Notes under the pieces: generated by a model
The model's input: only the letters and a program-made list of their open reading frames with translations
What the model was told of the DNA's origin: nothing
The model's database searches: none
Made by a program: the position numbers and the translations under genes
Source: Salinarchaeum sp. IM2453
Lineage (GTDB): Archaea > Halobacteriota > Halobacteria > Halobacteriales > Salinarchaeaceae
Reading direction: 5' to 3'
NCBI RefSeq assembly: GCF_019693215.1
Contig: NZ_CP081183.1
Span: 2,545,226-2,609,225, forward strand
Length of the DNA stretch: 64,000 nucleotides
Shown here: piece by piece, positions 9,212 to 17,623 of the stretch
Layout of the letters: each line of letters begins with the position of its first letter
How positions within the stretch are numbered: the stretch's first letter is position 1

Positions 9212-10255
9212 ATGGATCGACGAAAGTTTCTGATCGGAGCAGGTGGGGCCGCCATCGGTGGCAGTGCTCTGCTTGGCTCCGGGGCGTTTACACGAGTGGA
9301 ATCGCAGCGGCAGGTAACCATCGAAGTCGCTGAAGACCCAGATGCATATCTGGGCTTGGAGGGATGTGAAGGATCGCCAAATAGCAGCTACACAAATATT
9401 GATGACAGTGGGCACCTCGAAGTTGATATGTCGCCAGACAATCCAACCGACGCTGACGGGCAGGGGATCAACTCAGATTCACGGTCGTATTTTGACGATG
9501 TCTTCCAAATCTGTAATAATGGCAAACAGGCCGTCTGTGTCTGGGTTGAAGATGATGAGGGATGGCCAACATATGAACGTGACGGCCAAGATGACGAGCG
9601 TCGTGTTGAATTGTACACTGGATCTAGCATGGGTGCAGAGGATCTGACTGATCTGGAAGAGCAGTCAGTGATTGGTGAAGCCAATGCGTTACTCCTTGGA
9701 GCTGGAGATTGTATCTGTGTTGGTGTCGCAACAGTCTCGAAAGGGTTGTCCGAGGAAGATCAGCTACTTGATGAGCTTGATGATGAGATCACGATCGTCG
9801 CAGATGCAGATGCAGAATGTAATGCAGAGATTGCGTGCGGTGATCTCGAAGCCGAATATAACTGCACAATTGAAGACGACGGGGAATTCATCGGTACCCG
9901 AGTCGATGTTAATAACCTCGGAACCGACGCAACAGACTTTGGCTGGGCCGTAACTGGCGATCCAAACACCGTTAGAGGCCTTGTGCGAAATGTTGCGGCA
10001 TTAGACTCAGAAACATTCACAACCGATGCAAGTGACCTGCAGGACGGTATCGTCTGGTGGGAAAGTCCCGAAGAGTGTGGTGAAGAGCTTGATCTACAGA
10101 CGTATGCTGAGTTCGTAGATGAACGCGGTGAAGAGGATGAATTGATCGAAACTATAGAAGAGGATGAGGTTGAGATTCCGGATGACGCATACGTCGCTGT
10201 CATCGATGGATTGCCAATCGACGACGATACTCGAGTCATCTGTGACGAGGAGTAG
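9212..10255 (+). CDS. Tat-exported DUF1102-like surface protein, two-domain form
   Basis: A 347-residue paralogue starting MDRRKFLIGAGGAAIGG with the same Tat signal and GSGAFTRVESQR junction. Its first 200 residues closely match those of the protein at 6305 (GINSDSRSYFDDVFQICNN, GDCICVGVATVSKGL), which points to recent duplication. The second half, from CGDLEAEYNCT onward, is a separate beta-rich domain with NNLGTDATDFGW and an acidic end. Two-domain composition with paired Cys suggests a folded extracellular protein. It is the middle gene of a likely three-gene unit, with spacers of 22 and 49 bases. Confidence 0.8.
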   Translation: MDRRKFLIGAGGAAIGGSALLGSGAFTRVESQRQVTIEVAEDPDAYLGLEGCEGSPNSSYTNIDDSGHLEVDMSPDNPTDADGQGINSDSRSYFDDVFQICNNGKQAVCVWVEDDEGWPTYERDGQDDERRVELYTGSSMGAEDLTDLEEQSVIGEANALLLGAGDCICVGVATVSKGLSEEDQLLDELDDEITIVADADAECNAEIACGDLEAEYNCTIEDDGEFIGTRVDVNNLGTDATDFGWAVTGDPNTVRGLVRNVAALDSETFTTDASDLQDGIVWWESPEECGEELDLQTYAEFVDERGEEDELIETIEEDEVEIPDDAYVAVIDGLPIDDDTRVICDEE

Positions 10256-10304
10256 CCGGTAGTAACCGGCCTGTTGCCTCCTGGTCGTATATAACAAATC
10301 TACT

Positions 10305-10877
10305 ATGAAACGACGGAACTTCATTGCCGGCGGCAGTAGTTTAGCACTCGGTGGGGCGTTTCTTGTAGCGAGTGGTGCCTTTACGCGCGTCGACGCAGAA
10401 CGGGAGGCTGTAATCCAGATTAATGACGACCCAGATGCAATCATGGGTCTTGAACCCTGTACAGGCAGTCCAAACGGTGAATTTGCCCAGATCACTGACG
10501 ACAATACCGTGGCCATATCTCTTTCAGAGACAACGGTCACGGATCCTGGTGGCCGTGGTGTAAATCCCGGGGCAAAATCACAGTTTGATCGTGTATTCGA
10601 AATCTGTAATCAGGAAACCCAAGATCACCAAGTCTGGATTCGTGATGAAGAAAACTGGCCAGTCGATGAAGAAACTGGGGAACGGCGCGTTGACTTTTAT
10701 CTTGCAGATAATCCCGATCGATCAATTGTCGGGGAGGAAAACGCCGTAGAACTACTACTCGGTGAATGTATTTGCGTTGGGGTTGAAACCGTCACATTCG
10801 GTCTCAGTGCTGGTGAACAGCTACTCGAAGAACTTGACAATCAGATTTGGATTGAAAAAGACGGGACGACAGAATAG
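10305..10877 (+). CDS. Tat-exported DUF1102-like surface protein, single domain
   Basis: A 190-residue protein with signal MKRRNFIAGGSSLALGG (twin Arg, RRNFI) followed by ASGAFTRVDAEREAVIQI. It carries the family core DDPDAIMGLEPC, GVNPGAKSQFDRVFEICNQ and the closing GECICVGVETVTFGLS. It contains only the first domain, with a short tail. It is the last gene of the cluster and more diverged than the three upstream copies, so it is an older duplication. Its position, 49 bases after the previous gene, supports cotranscription. Confidence 0.8.
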   Translation: MKRRNFIAGGSSLALGGAFLVASGAFTRVDAEREAVIQINDDPDAIMGLEPCTGSPNGEFAQITDDNTVAISLSETTVTDPGGRGVNPGAKSQFDRVFEICNQETQDHQVWIRDEENWPVDEETGERRVDFYLADNPDRSIVGEENAVELLLGECICVGVETVTFGLSAGEQLLEELDNQIWIEKDGTTE

Positions 10878-10949
10878 CTGGCACGTGTCGGCCACTTTCC
10901 GATGACATCAGCCTTACTTCCTTCCATAGTGAATTACTTCTCTTACTCG

Positions 10950-10986
10950 ATTTCAAGGCGAAAGCCTCGCGCTTCAGCGCGGTATC
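10950..10986 (+). mobile_element. Solo IS200/IS605-type end hairpin
   Basis: The sequence AAGGCGAAAGCCTCGCGCTTC and its GC foldback (GCGCTTCAGCGC) are shared with 34668-34720, where they are inverted, and resemble the ends of the two 500-bp elements at 27597 and 37025. There is no coding part. It lies between convergent genes. Confidence 0.45.
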
Positions 10987-10988
10987 GA

Positions 10989-11501
10989 TCAGAGTATATG
11001 CATGATACCAGCAGCATACAGTGCCACAATTAACAGCAAGATATATACCGGAATGACGGTCGTACACAGATCAATAAGACCAAAAAGAGCCCCACTGACA
11101 ATAACAACGCCGATGACACCTGCGAATGCTGCTGTCTGTTTCACTCGCTCATAGTGGTTTGGCTGGTGGGTGAGCTGTTCAATAACAGGGTGATCCTCGT
11201 CAGTGAGCGCTACAGTTTTTCGATCATCATCATATTCAATGAGATCACAATTATCAAGCTTTGGAAGGTGTGTCTGATGTAAGGATACATAGACACTCTG
11301 TTCGTGTTGTCGCTCTGGTTCGCCATTCTCGCACTCACGAGCAGCAATTTTGCCAGCAAGATCTCGAAGTTCGAGTTGGTCCGCATCGGTGTTAAGAAGA
11401 ATATCAATCGTTTCACGACGACGATCATTGCTTAATAGGTCACAAATCTCCGCGTCTGGTAGTGTGCCATCCTGTTCTCCCGCGTCAATGTATTTGCTCA
11501 T
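10989..11501 (-). CDS. HTH regulator with membrane tail (DUF7344-like)
   Basis: A 170-residue protein with the same plan as 5256-5855: a winged-helix domain (AEICDLLSNDRRRETIDILL, then QSVYVSLHQTHLPKLDNCDL, IEYDDDRKTVALTDED) followed by two transmembrane helices at about 118-138 and 142-165. It is probably a membrane-linked haloarchaeal transcription regulator. With its homologue at 5.3 kb it brackets the block of DUF1102-like genes, so each may control the adjacent surface-protein genes. Convergent with the gene ending at 10877. Confidence 0.75.
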   Translation of the reverse strand: MSKYIDAGEQDGTLPDAEICDLLSNDRRRETIDILLNTDADQLELRDLAGKIAARECENGEPERQHEQSVYVSLHQTHLPKLDNCDLIEYDDDRKTVALTDEDHPVIEQLTHQPNHYERVKQTAAFAGVIGVVIVSGALFGLIDLCTTVIPVYILLLIVALYAAGIMHIL

Positions 11502-11624
11502 GTATTTGGATCACCCTCCCCCTGGCATTCATTAATTTGTGCTTTTTGTTACCACTTACAAATAGTCTTTCCTTCATTTCATTTGTGATATATTTGTAAT
11601 GAACCATGAAAATGGAGCATTGTC

Positions 11625-12428
11625 TCAGTATGAGCCATTAAATACTGTATTATCACATTCTGTACATTCTGTTGATACAGTCGTGACAGAATCCGAACAA
11701 CACGACTGAACAACATCTTCGACTTCGGTTAACCGTGCATCACACGCCGGGCAATGTTCCAAGAATACCCGGGTCCGGACAAGTAACTCTGCCCGCTCTT
11801 GGCCGCTAAGATCATCCCATTCAGAGATCCATTCTGCGAGCGTGGGCTCAAGCGCAAGATCAGAGATAAATGCTGCCTCCGAGATCCACCGTCCCGCATA
11901 ATCACCATCGTGTCGAACAACAAATTGGCTGGACTGGTCATCAAAGGTAAGCTGTTCGGGATCGACATCAATTGTTGCTGCCAGTCGTGACCGAGCTGTG
12001 TCCGTATCACGCACTGACTGCATCCGCTGTCGCCACGTGTCTCGGAACTGTGATGATAGCTCGAAGTCCTCTGTATCAGCATCGACCTGTACAATGCCGG
12101 ATTTGATTAGAACCTCACCCAATTCAGAGATATCTCTGTCATCAGGAAGCGTATCCAGTGTTTCCTGTGCTGGCGTTTTGCCAAACTAGCGGAGAACGCG
12201 ATCAGGAAAATACGTTTGTGTTAACTGTGGGGTGCCAGGGATCAGATATCCACGAGCGTAGATTGCAAGAAAGCTTAATCCAAGAATTATACCACCAAGC
12301 GTAAGCGATACTGTGGCAGCAAGACCACCAAGGACGAATGCGATACCTGTATTCACGATCGTACATGGATAACATCGATTCTCACCTGTGTACTCAGGCT
12401 GTCGTATCCAGTTGATTACCCGTTCCAT
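11625..12428 (-). pseudogene. Membrane/zinc-binding protein gene with an in-frame TAG
   Basis: Two halves sit in the same frame, separated by a single TAG at 12186-12188. The upstream half (from ATG at 12428, MERVINWIRQPEYTGENRC) has a Cys pair (CYPC) and two transmembrane helices, and ends FPDRVLR. Directly after the TAG the frame continues FGKTPAQETLDTLPDDRDIS and 180 more residues with late Cys motifs (CPACD, CC, CTEC) fitting a zinc ribbon. The downstream half has no good start codon near its beginning (first is a TTG at 12122). The two parts together look like one 267-codon haloarchaeal protein. TAG is an ordinary stop elsewhere in this window, so this is best read as a recent nonsense mutation, perhaps from TGG or TTG. 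Function unknown. Confidence 0.7.
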
Positions 12429-12686
12429 ACGAGTACTATGACAACCTGTACCGTGTTGAGTATACACTCCCTTCAAGCAACTAGTTGAGGATTAATATCC
12501 AATTTACATCACGATAATATACTTGATAGTGCCTTGTTGTGCAATGGTCATTGTGAGAAAAAGCGTCAAAACAGATAGCAGCAATAGGGCTTGAGCGTGG
12601 GGTAATGTGGCATATAATCGTATGTTAATGACTGATTTCTCTGGTTTAATCGTGGTTTCAAGACAATACAGCCTGCGATTAGCTAA

Positions 12687-13889
12687 GTGAATATAGTCGA
12701 TAATGTTGCGTCGTGGCTGGATAATCACCGCCAAGGACACAGCATGGCTCATAGTATTACACAAATTCTCTCAAAAATTGGCCTGATTTTGCTACTGGTA
12801 ATTGTTGGAATTCTTCTGGTTGGATACGCGTTCAATCAGCCACTGTTATTTGCACACATTGAGACAGATAGTATGGAACCAACGATTGAACCCGGAGAAG
12901 TTGTTGTTGTTGCTCCACCGGAACTTACTGGAGATCCTGATGTTGGTGATGTCATCGTGTTCGATGCCGAATATACTGATGGCGGAGGCCTTGTGACACA
13001 TCGGGTGGTCGGAGAGGAGTCACAGGGTTATATCACACAAGGTGATGCAAATCTGGTGACCGATCAAGACTCTGGAGAGGCACCAATTACTGACGGACAG
13101 GTCGAGGCTGTTCTACTCTCAACTGGGGGATCTGTCATTACAATTCCATATCTTGGAACAGCTGCGGAGGGAATTCAATCGACAGCAACAACAGTACAAC
13201 AGTGGTTATCCAACGTCTTTGGCACAGACCTGTTCGATGGGATGGAAGGCCAAGCAATCATTATGTTTACAGTCGGTGGAATTGCGTTACTGCTTGGACT
13301 TCGAGATAGTGATTCTAAACGCTCCAGAGATCGGTCACGAAGTCGAAATCGGGCAGGGTACATCCCTGCAAGTTCGCTCCTGATTGGCTTTGTTGTACTG
13401 CTTATATCCGCAGCATTGCTTGGAATGCTTTTGCCAGCCGGAACAACAACCTATGAGGTGCTGAGCTCTGAATCTGAGTCAGGGCCACCACATACGATTG
13501 AAGCGGGCGGCAGTGATACAGTTAATTTCACGGTTGGAAATGAAGGATTGATTCCGACACACGTCTATTTGGAACCAGCAAGTGATGGCATAGCGATTGA
13601 GGATGATCAGTTCCGGCTTGGACACAACGAATTAGATAATGCAACCGTTACACGGTCAGCCCCGCCTGAGACGGGACTGTACTATCGGTCCGTCGAAGAA
13701 TATCGATATTATGCACTGTTACCGGGCCCGGTCATTGACTGGCTGTACCAATATCATCCATGGCTTCCACTGGCTGGCATCAGTGCAGTCATCGGTGGCG
13801 TTGCGTATGGAGTCGGTCGGGCATTGCTTGGATCCCGCAACGCCGTGCGTCTTCGATCACGGAGCCGGACAAGAGATCGATACGAATGA
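12687..13889 (+). CDS. SipW-like type I signal peptidase (S26B)
   Basis: A 400-residue membrane protein starting at GTG 12687; an ATG 19 codons later is an alternative. Residues 27-48 form the first helix, and TDSMEPTIEPG carries the catalytic Ser (about residue 62). VTHRVV supplies the His (about 105) that replaces the bacterial Lys in archaeal/ER-type S26B enzymes, and TQGDAN the Asp (about 120). Later there are helices near 197-212, 240-260 and 355-375, with a beta domain in between (HTIEAGGSDTVNFTVGNEG). It cleaves signal peptides on the outer face of the membrane. The extended C-terminal part is common in haloarchaeal SipW-like proteins. Its place beside six exported paralogues suggests that it processes them. 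Confidence 0.85.
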   Translation: MNIVDNVASWLDNHRQGHSMAHSITQILSKIGLILLLVIVGILLVGYAFNQPLLFAHIETDSMEPTIEPGEVVVVAPPELTGDPDVGDVIVFDAEYTDGGGLVTHRVVGEESQGYITQGDANLVTDQDSGEAPITDGQVEAVLLSTGGSVITIPYLGTAAEGIQSTATTVQQWLSNVFGTDLFDGMEGQAIIMFTVGGIALLLGLRDSDSKRSRDRSRSRNRAGYIPASSLLIGFVVLLISAALLGMLLPAGTTTYEVLSSESESGPPHTIEAGGSDTVNFTVGNEGLIPTHVYLEPASDGIAIEDDQFRLGHNELDNATVTRSAPPETGLYYRSVEEYRYYALLPGPVIDWLYQYHPWLPLAGISAVIGGVAYGVGRALLGSRNAVRLRSRSRTRDRYE

Positions 13890-13982
13890 TTACCAAGATT
13901 AGCTCCCAAAAAGAGGGTTTGTAACGTAATGAGAAAACTTGGTATGACAGGTTGATTGCAGTCAAATTCCGTGTCAGTTGAG

Positions 13983-14045
13983 ATGCGTCAATATCTCAGG
14001 GGCAATCCATGTGGCATCCGCCTCGATTATTCTGTGAAATACCAG
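13983..14045 (-). mobile_element. Decayed solo IS end
   Basis: The sequence GTGGCATCCGCCTCG and flanks match the end at 38411-38470 (GTGGCATCCGCCTCGTACCG) and, inverted, 3069-3120. There is no coding sequence. It lies in the short spacer between the signal peptidase gene and the next, minus-strand gene. Confidence 0.45.
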
Positions 14046-14058
14046 TGTATCAGTATAG

Positions 14059-14643
14059 TCAGAGGACATCGGATAGATTTTCTCGAGTATCTTCAGTGCC
14101 AACGTGGATGCGGAAATTGCCGTCCATTTCGCCGAGAAACTCTGATGCAGGTGGTGTTTCAATGGTAATGTCGACGTTCACAGCACCCAGTTCTCCGACC
14201 TGAGGCAGATCATCGACATCATTGTAGTCGTCAACAAGCAATGATGTTCCATCCTCAATCATGTCGGCCTCCTCGCCGTGAGCTGTCATGGTGATTTCTT
14301 CGAGTTCGTCAAGTCCATCAATTTCAATTCCAACCCGGAGCTCAGTGCTACTGGTATTCTGAATCTGGAAGATTTCCGTAAAGTAAAATCGTGTTGCAGG
14401 GTTCAACCCGTTGCCACCCATTGTAGGTCCGCCGGTAAACGACAGTCCAAGCTGTCCAAAGGTGGTGTCAGTCGCGTATCGGTCATCAAGAGCGGTGAGT
14501 TCAATCAGTCCAGCGCCATCACCAGCTGTGGAGACACCAAAGTCACGCTCAGCTTCTGCGGTGCCAAATGCACCACTTCCGATGGCTGCAGTGAGCCCAG
14601 CAAAGATCGACCCGGCACTGAAGACAAACGTCCGCCGTCTCAT
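14059..14643 (-). CDS. Tat-exported DUF1102-like surface protein
   Basis: A 194-residue protein with signal MRRRTFVFSAGSIFAGL (twin Arg RRRTF), then GSGAFGTAEAERDFGVS, the family junction. The core phrase NGLNPATRFYFTEIFQIQN corresponds to the G(V/I)N-D-S...F-DVF-I-N block of the paralogues, and the rest is predicted beta (RVGIEIDG, VNVDITIE, FRIHVG). There is no second domain, and no Cys pair like that of the 6-11 kb group. It stands convergent with the signal peptidase gene, and is the sixth DUF1102-like gene in 12.6 kb. Confidence 0.75.
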   Translation of the reverse strand: MRRRTFVFSAGSIFAGLTAAIGSGAFGTAEAERDFGVSTAGDGAGLIELTALDDRYATDTTFGQLGLSFTGGPTMGGNGLNPATRFYFTEIFQIQNTSSTELRVGIEIDGLDELEEITMTAHGEEADMIEDGTSLLVDDYNDVDDLPQVGELGAVNVDITIETPPASEFLGEMDGNFRIHVGTEDTRENLSDVL

Positions 14644-14829
14644 TGTTGGGGCTCCATTATTGTATGTACCTCCTATGTATAGACGGTTGTATAAATTACC
14701 ATTTAAGCTCGGTTTATATTGTATTGGCTTACCGGAATATGGGATTTGATTAGTTCAATAGACGCCAGAAAAGCATGGCAACGGTGGTATGTGCTGCTTG
14801 AAGATGGTCAAGGAGCAGCACAGGGCTCA

Positions 14830-16104
14830 TTAATCCGGTGAGATGGAATTAGCAACACTCTTCGATTGATTATACCACTGGTATATATCCGATGACAACT
14901 GAATAAATTTGTGCGCCTCATCTACACAAAAGCTTAATTGCATTGTGTTCGTTTCACTGTAAATCTCGACAACTACCGAATTATTTTTATTCCGAGCAAT
15001 AGAGTACGTAAGAGATCCAATCTCGGAGGTTTCTTTCTTATCTGTCTGATTGCAAGTTAATGAGGAAACAATAGAATCAGCTAACACACATCCGATACGT
15101 AGCACAAACTCAATGAACGAGTCGAGAGTATGCTCACTGATGCGTGTCTCACATTTGTCTTCGGTTTTGAGTTTCTCAACCCGGAGTACATCAACAGATG
15201 ACGGATTGATCTCAATCTGAATTTCGAAACTTTCTCCAGAACCTCTTAGAAATTTTTCACTGAAGTATGTTTTCCGGCCTGCCGACATAACTGCTTTACG
15301 TCGCTCAGCAATTCTCTTCTGTCGTTGCTCGTTACTGTGTCGAATCATATGTTCAATTACTGCGCGGTATATCGTCTGGCCGGCAACTGGCTTTGAAGAA
15401 AAGTTAAGATTAAACTCCACTTCATGAGACCAGTCAATCTCTTTTTTCTGATGAATTTCTTCTTTGTTTGACCCGTCTTGAAATTCCGAGAACAGTGTTT
15501 GATTATCGTCATACTCTGGAAGCACATGCCTAATATCATGCTTTTTAAGACCTATACATATCTCATCAGATGTTTCACCTTGTTTATGAGGGACAGCGTA
15601 TGGCCAGACAGAAACTGGGGAAGGGAGGCTAACGTCTTCGTAATCAGGAGAATCACCCGTATAGTTCTTTTCAAAGAGCCAGATTACGCTAGCACCATTA
15701 GTAAGATAGTTTTCTGTCGTGTTAATGATGTCTTTCTGATTATTTTGATATTGCACTTCAACGGCAATTCCTTTTCCAAGTGGAAACTGTGGTTCATCAA
15801 ATTTGACGAATACATCAGCACGACGGGGGACATCTTCCGTCACAAACTCGGTATTTACGGTTGCATCAGGATACTTCGCTTGAAGTTTTTCAGCAGCAAT
15901 TGATTTCATCTGAAGATGAAGAGCTGATTCGCCACCACAGGCGGTCTCTGGTGGATGATAGAAGTGTCGAGCCCTAGAAGACCCATCCTTAACGCGAAGG
16001 ATACCCCCACACACGGGACATTTAACTTCCTCATCGTCTCCTACTCCAACAGGAATTCGGGGACGTTCGCTGACGGGATCCAGGGCAATGAATGGCATTA
16101 TCAT
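14830..16104 (-). CDS. CoiA-like nuclease-fold protein with zinc motif
   Basis: A 424-residue protein. The N-terminus carries a CPVCGG zinc motif and ARHFYHPPETACGG, then a conserved helix (ESALHLQMKSIAAEKL), as in CoiA-type competence proteins. A nuclease-fold core follows: PRRADVFVKF (Asp) and GKGIAVEVQYQNN (Glu-x-Gln), matching the PD-(D/E)XK variant of CoiA. Residues 180-424 are a Lys/Glu-rich C-terminal region without a recognised domain. CoiA proteins in bacteria act in DNA uptake and recombination; in haloarchaea they are uncharacterised. It sits next to, and divergent from, other nuclease genes, which makes a role in DNA handling or defence plausible. Confidence 0.75.
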   Translation of the reverse strand: MIMPFIALDPVSERPRIPVGVGDDEEVKCPVCGGILRVKDGSSRARHFYHPPETACGGESALHLQMKSIAAEKLQAKYPDATVNTEFVTEDVPRRADVFVKFDEPQFPLGKGIAVEVQYQNNQKDIINTTENYLTNGASVIWLFEKNYTGDSPDYEDVSLPSPVSVWPYAVPHKQGETSDEICIGLKKHDIRHVLPEYDDNQTLFSEFQDGSNKEEIHQKKEIDWSHEVEFNLNFSSKPVAGQTIYRAVIEHMIRHSNEQRQKRIAERRKAVMSAGRKTYFSEKFLRGSGESFEIQIEINPSSVDVLRVEKLKTEDKCETRISEHTLDSFIEFVLRIGCVLADSIVSSLTCNQTDKKETSEIGSLTYSIARNKNNSVVVEIYSETNTMQLSFCVDEAHKFIQLSSDIYQWYNQSKSVANSISPD

Positions 16105-16337
16105 AACCTAATAGATATGATAACATATATTTTTAATATGAAAATCTGGAATCAGACCACTCTGATTCGTACTATAAAATCATTTCTATGACATATATAA
16201 TTCGTCCTATCCTATTAATGTAAACAAAAATGTAGGTCAATACCAGACGAGCAGGGAATCAGCAAGGTTTGCTACCACAGTTGCATTAGAATAGCTATAC
16301 TTTTTACGCGGGATATTGAATTGCTTACACATTGTCT

Positions 16338-17576
16338 ATGAGCAGTGCCCCACAGCTGTCTGAACCACGTGTTCTTGCATCCACAAAACAGGCTGTGCTT
16401 CGGGACGATGCTGAACAGTCCTATGCGGTCACAGATACGCAGTTTGCAACAAGAGAGTGGCTCGCTGGACAGACGATTTCAGACGACATCCGCGATATTC
16501 TTTCGCCGTTCAACCGCGTGAAGGTCGGCAGTGGCTATCCAGATATTGTGGCTGTGACGCCACTTGATGAGGAGTTTATTGTTGCAGACGAGCAACCAGC
16601 AGAACCGCCGCTGGTTGCAATTGAAGCAAAAGGCTACGATGATCGGGGATCAATCAATGTCGAGCGAGGGATTGTCCAAGCACATGACCGGCTCACAGAA
16701 GCAAATGTCACATATGTCGTTGCACCGACAGCAGCGATTGGGCAGTCAGCACAGACACTCGCCAGACAGTTGAATATCGGCATCCTTGGAGTGAGCGATG
16801 CAGAGACGATGAACGTAATTGAACGACCACGGTTTGTTGGCAATCAGGGCACAAATGAGGCGAGGGCAATTCGATTTCAGGCGAGTGCGCAGGGCGTTGC
16901 CGATCAGTCGTTCAGTTTGAATCATCCAAAGAACTATCTCGGATATCCACTGGCGTTGTATCATCCTGAAGAGACGGCGTCAGTATTATCTGAGTATGTT
17001 GTTAGTGACATCAAGGGTGCTCGAACAGGGGCATCATTCCTTGGTATGATCGAGACATCACCACGGGGAGAGCAGTTGACACCGCTTGGAAAAGAGGTAG
17101 TTCGATTTGCACATGACAGATATGGATCTGTTGAAGCCGCACTACAGGAGTTTGAAGGCTGGAAACGATCACGAAAGCGGTTTTATGATCTCGCGCCAGA
17201 GTGGGGATTAATCACAAGGCGAGTGCTCTGGGAGTATCCTGCAACGAAACTCATTGTCGAAGAATTACAGACACTCCATCAGCGAGGAAACACAGACCCG
17301 TCGTTAGTGGAGTTTGTAACACATCTCAACCAGCAGAGTCCGTCATTTACAATTGAACTGTTTATCAAAGGAGATGAACTGGTTCGACGGAGAGTGTTAA
17401 CCAACGATGGTGAGTTACGAACGATGGTACTTGCTGATGGCAAGGTATATCACTCACCGACAGTGTTCCAGCTCAAGGCAATGTTATATCATGCTGGGAT
17501 TCTCACAGAGCGAGGGAGAGAGCCGAATCGGCTTGATCCTGAATCAGATATCTGGAAGTTGGAACAACATGTCTGA
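16338..17576 (+). CDS. PD-(D/E)XK nuclease-like protein with winged-helix C-terminus
   Basis: A 412-residue protein starting at ATG 16338; a TTG two codons upstream is less likely. Around residues 65-110 there is GSGYPDIVAV followed some 25 residues later by VAIEAKGYDD, the Asp and Glu-x-Lys of the PD-(D/E)XK restriction-enzyme fold, then a helix-strand pair (QAHDRLTEANVTYVVAPTA). The second half is alpha-rich and resembles a winged-helix-like DNA-binding region. I do not recognise a named family. It starts a run of three nuclease-like genes, with the next gene 47 bases later. It is a candidate restriction or DNA-repair nuclease. Confidence 0.65.
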   Translation: MSSAPQLSEPRVLASTKQAVLRDDAEQSYAVTDTQFATREWLAGQTISDDIRDILSPFNRVKVGSGYPDIVAVTPLDEEFIVADEQPAEPPLVAIEAKGYDDRGSINVERGIVQAHDRLTEANVTYVVAPTAAIGQSAQTLARQLNIGILGVSDAETMNVIERPRFVGNQGTNEARAIRFQASAQGVADQSFSLNHPKNYLGYPLALYHPEETASVLSEYVVSDIKGARTGASFLGMIETSPRGEQLTPLGKEVVRFAHDRYGSVEAALQEFEGWKRSRKRFYDLAPEWGLITRRVLWEYPATKLIVEELQTLHQRGNTDPSLVEFVTHLNQQSPSFTIELFIKGDELVRRRVLTNDGELRTMVLADGKVYHSPTVFQLKAMLYHAGILTERGREPNRLDPESDIWKLEQHV

Positions 17577-17623
17577 GAAAGACTGGCAAAAGAATCATCA
17601 GTAATCTGTGTTTTTGTCCATAT

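Noticed and set aside
12186-12188. TAG as pyrrolysine or general readthrough
   Set aside because: TAG is used as a normal stop by several intact genes in the window, and there is no sign of pyl genes. A nonsense mutation is simpler.
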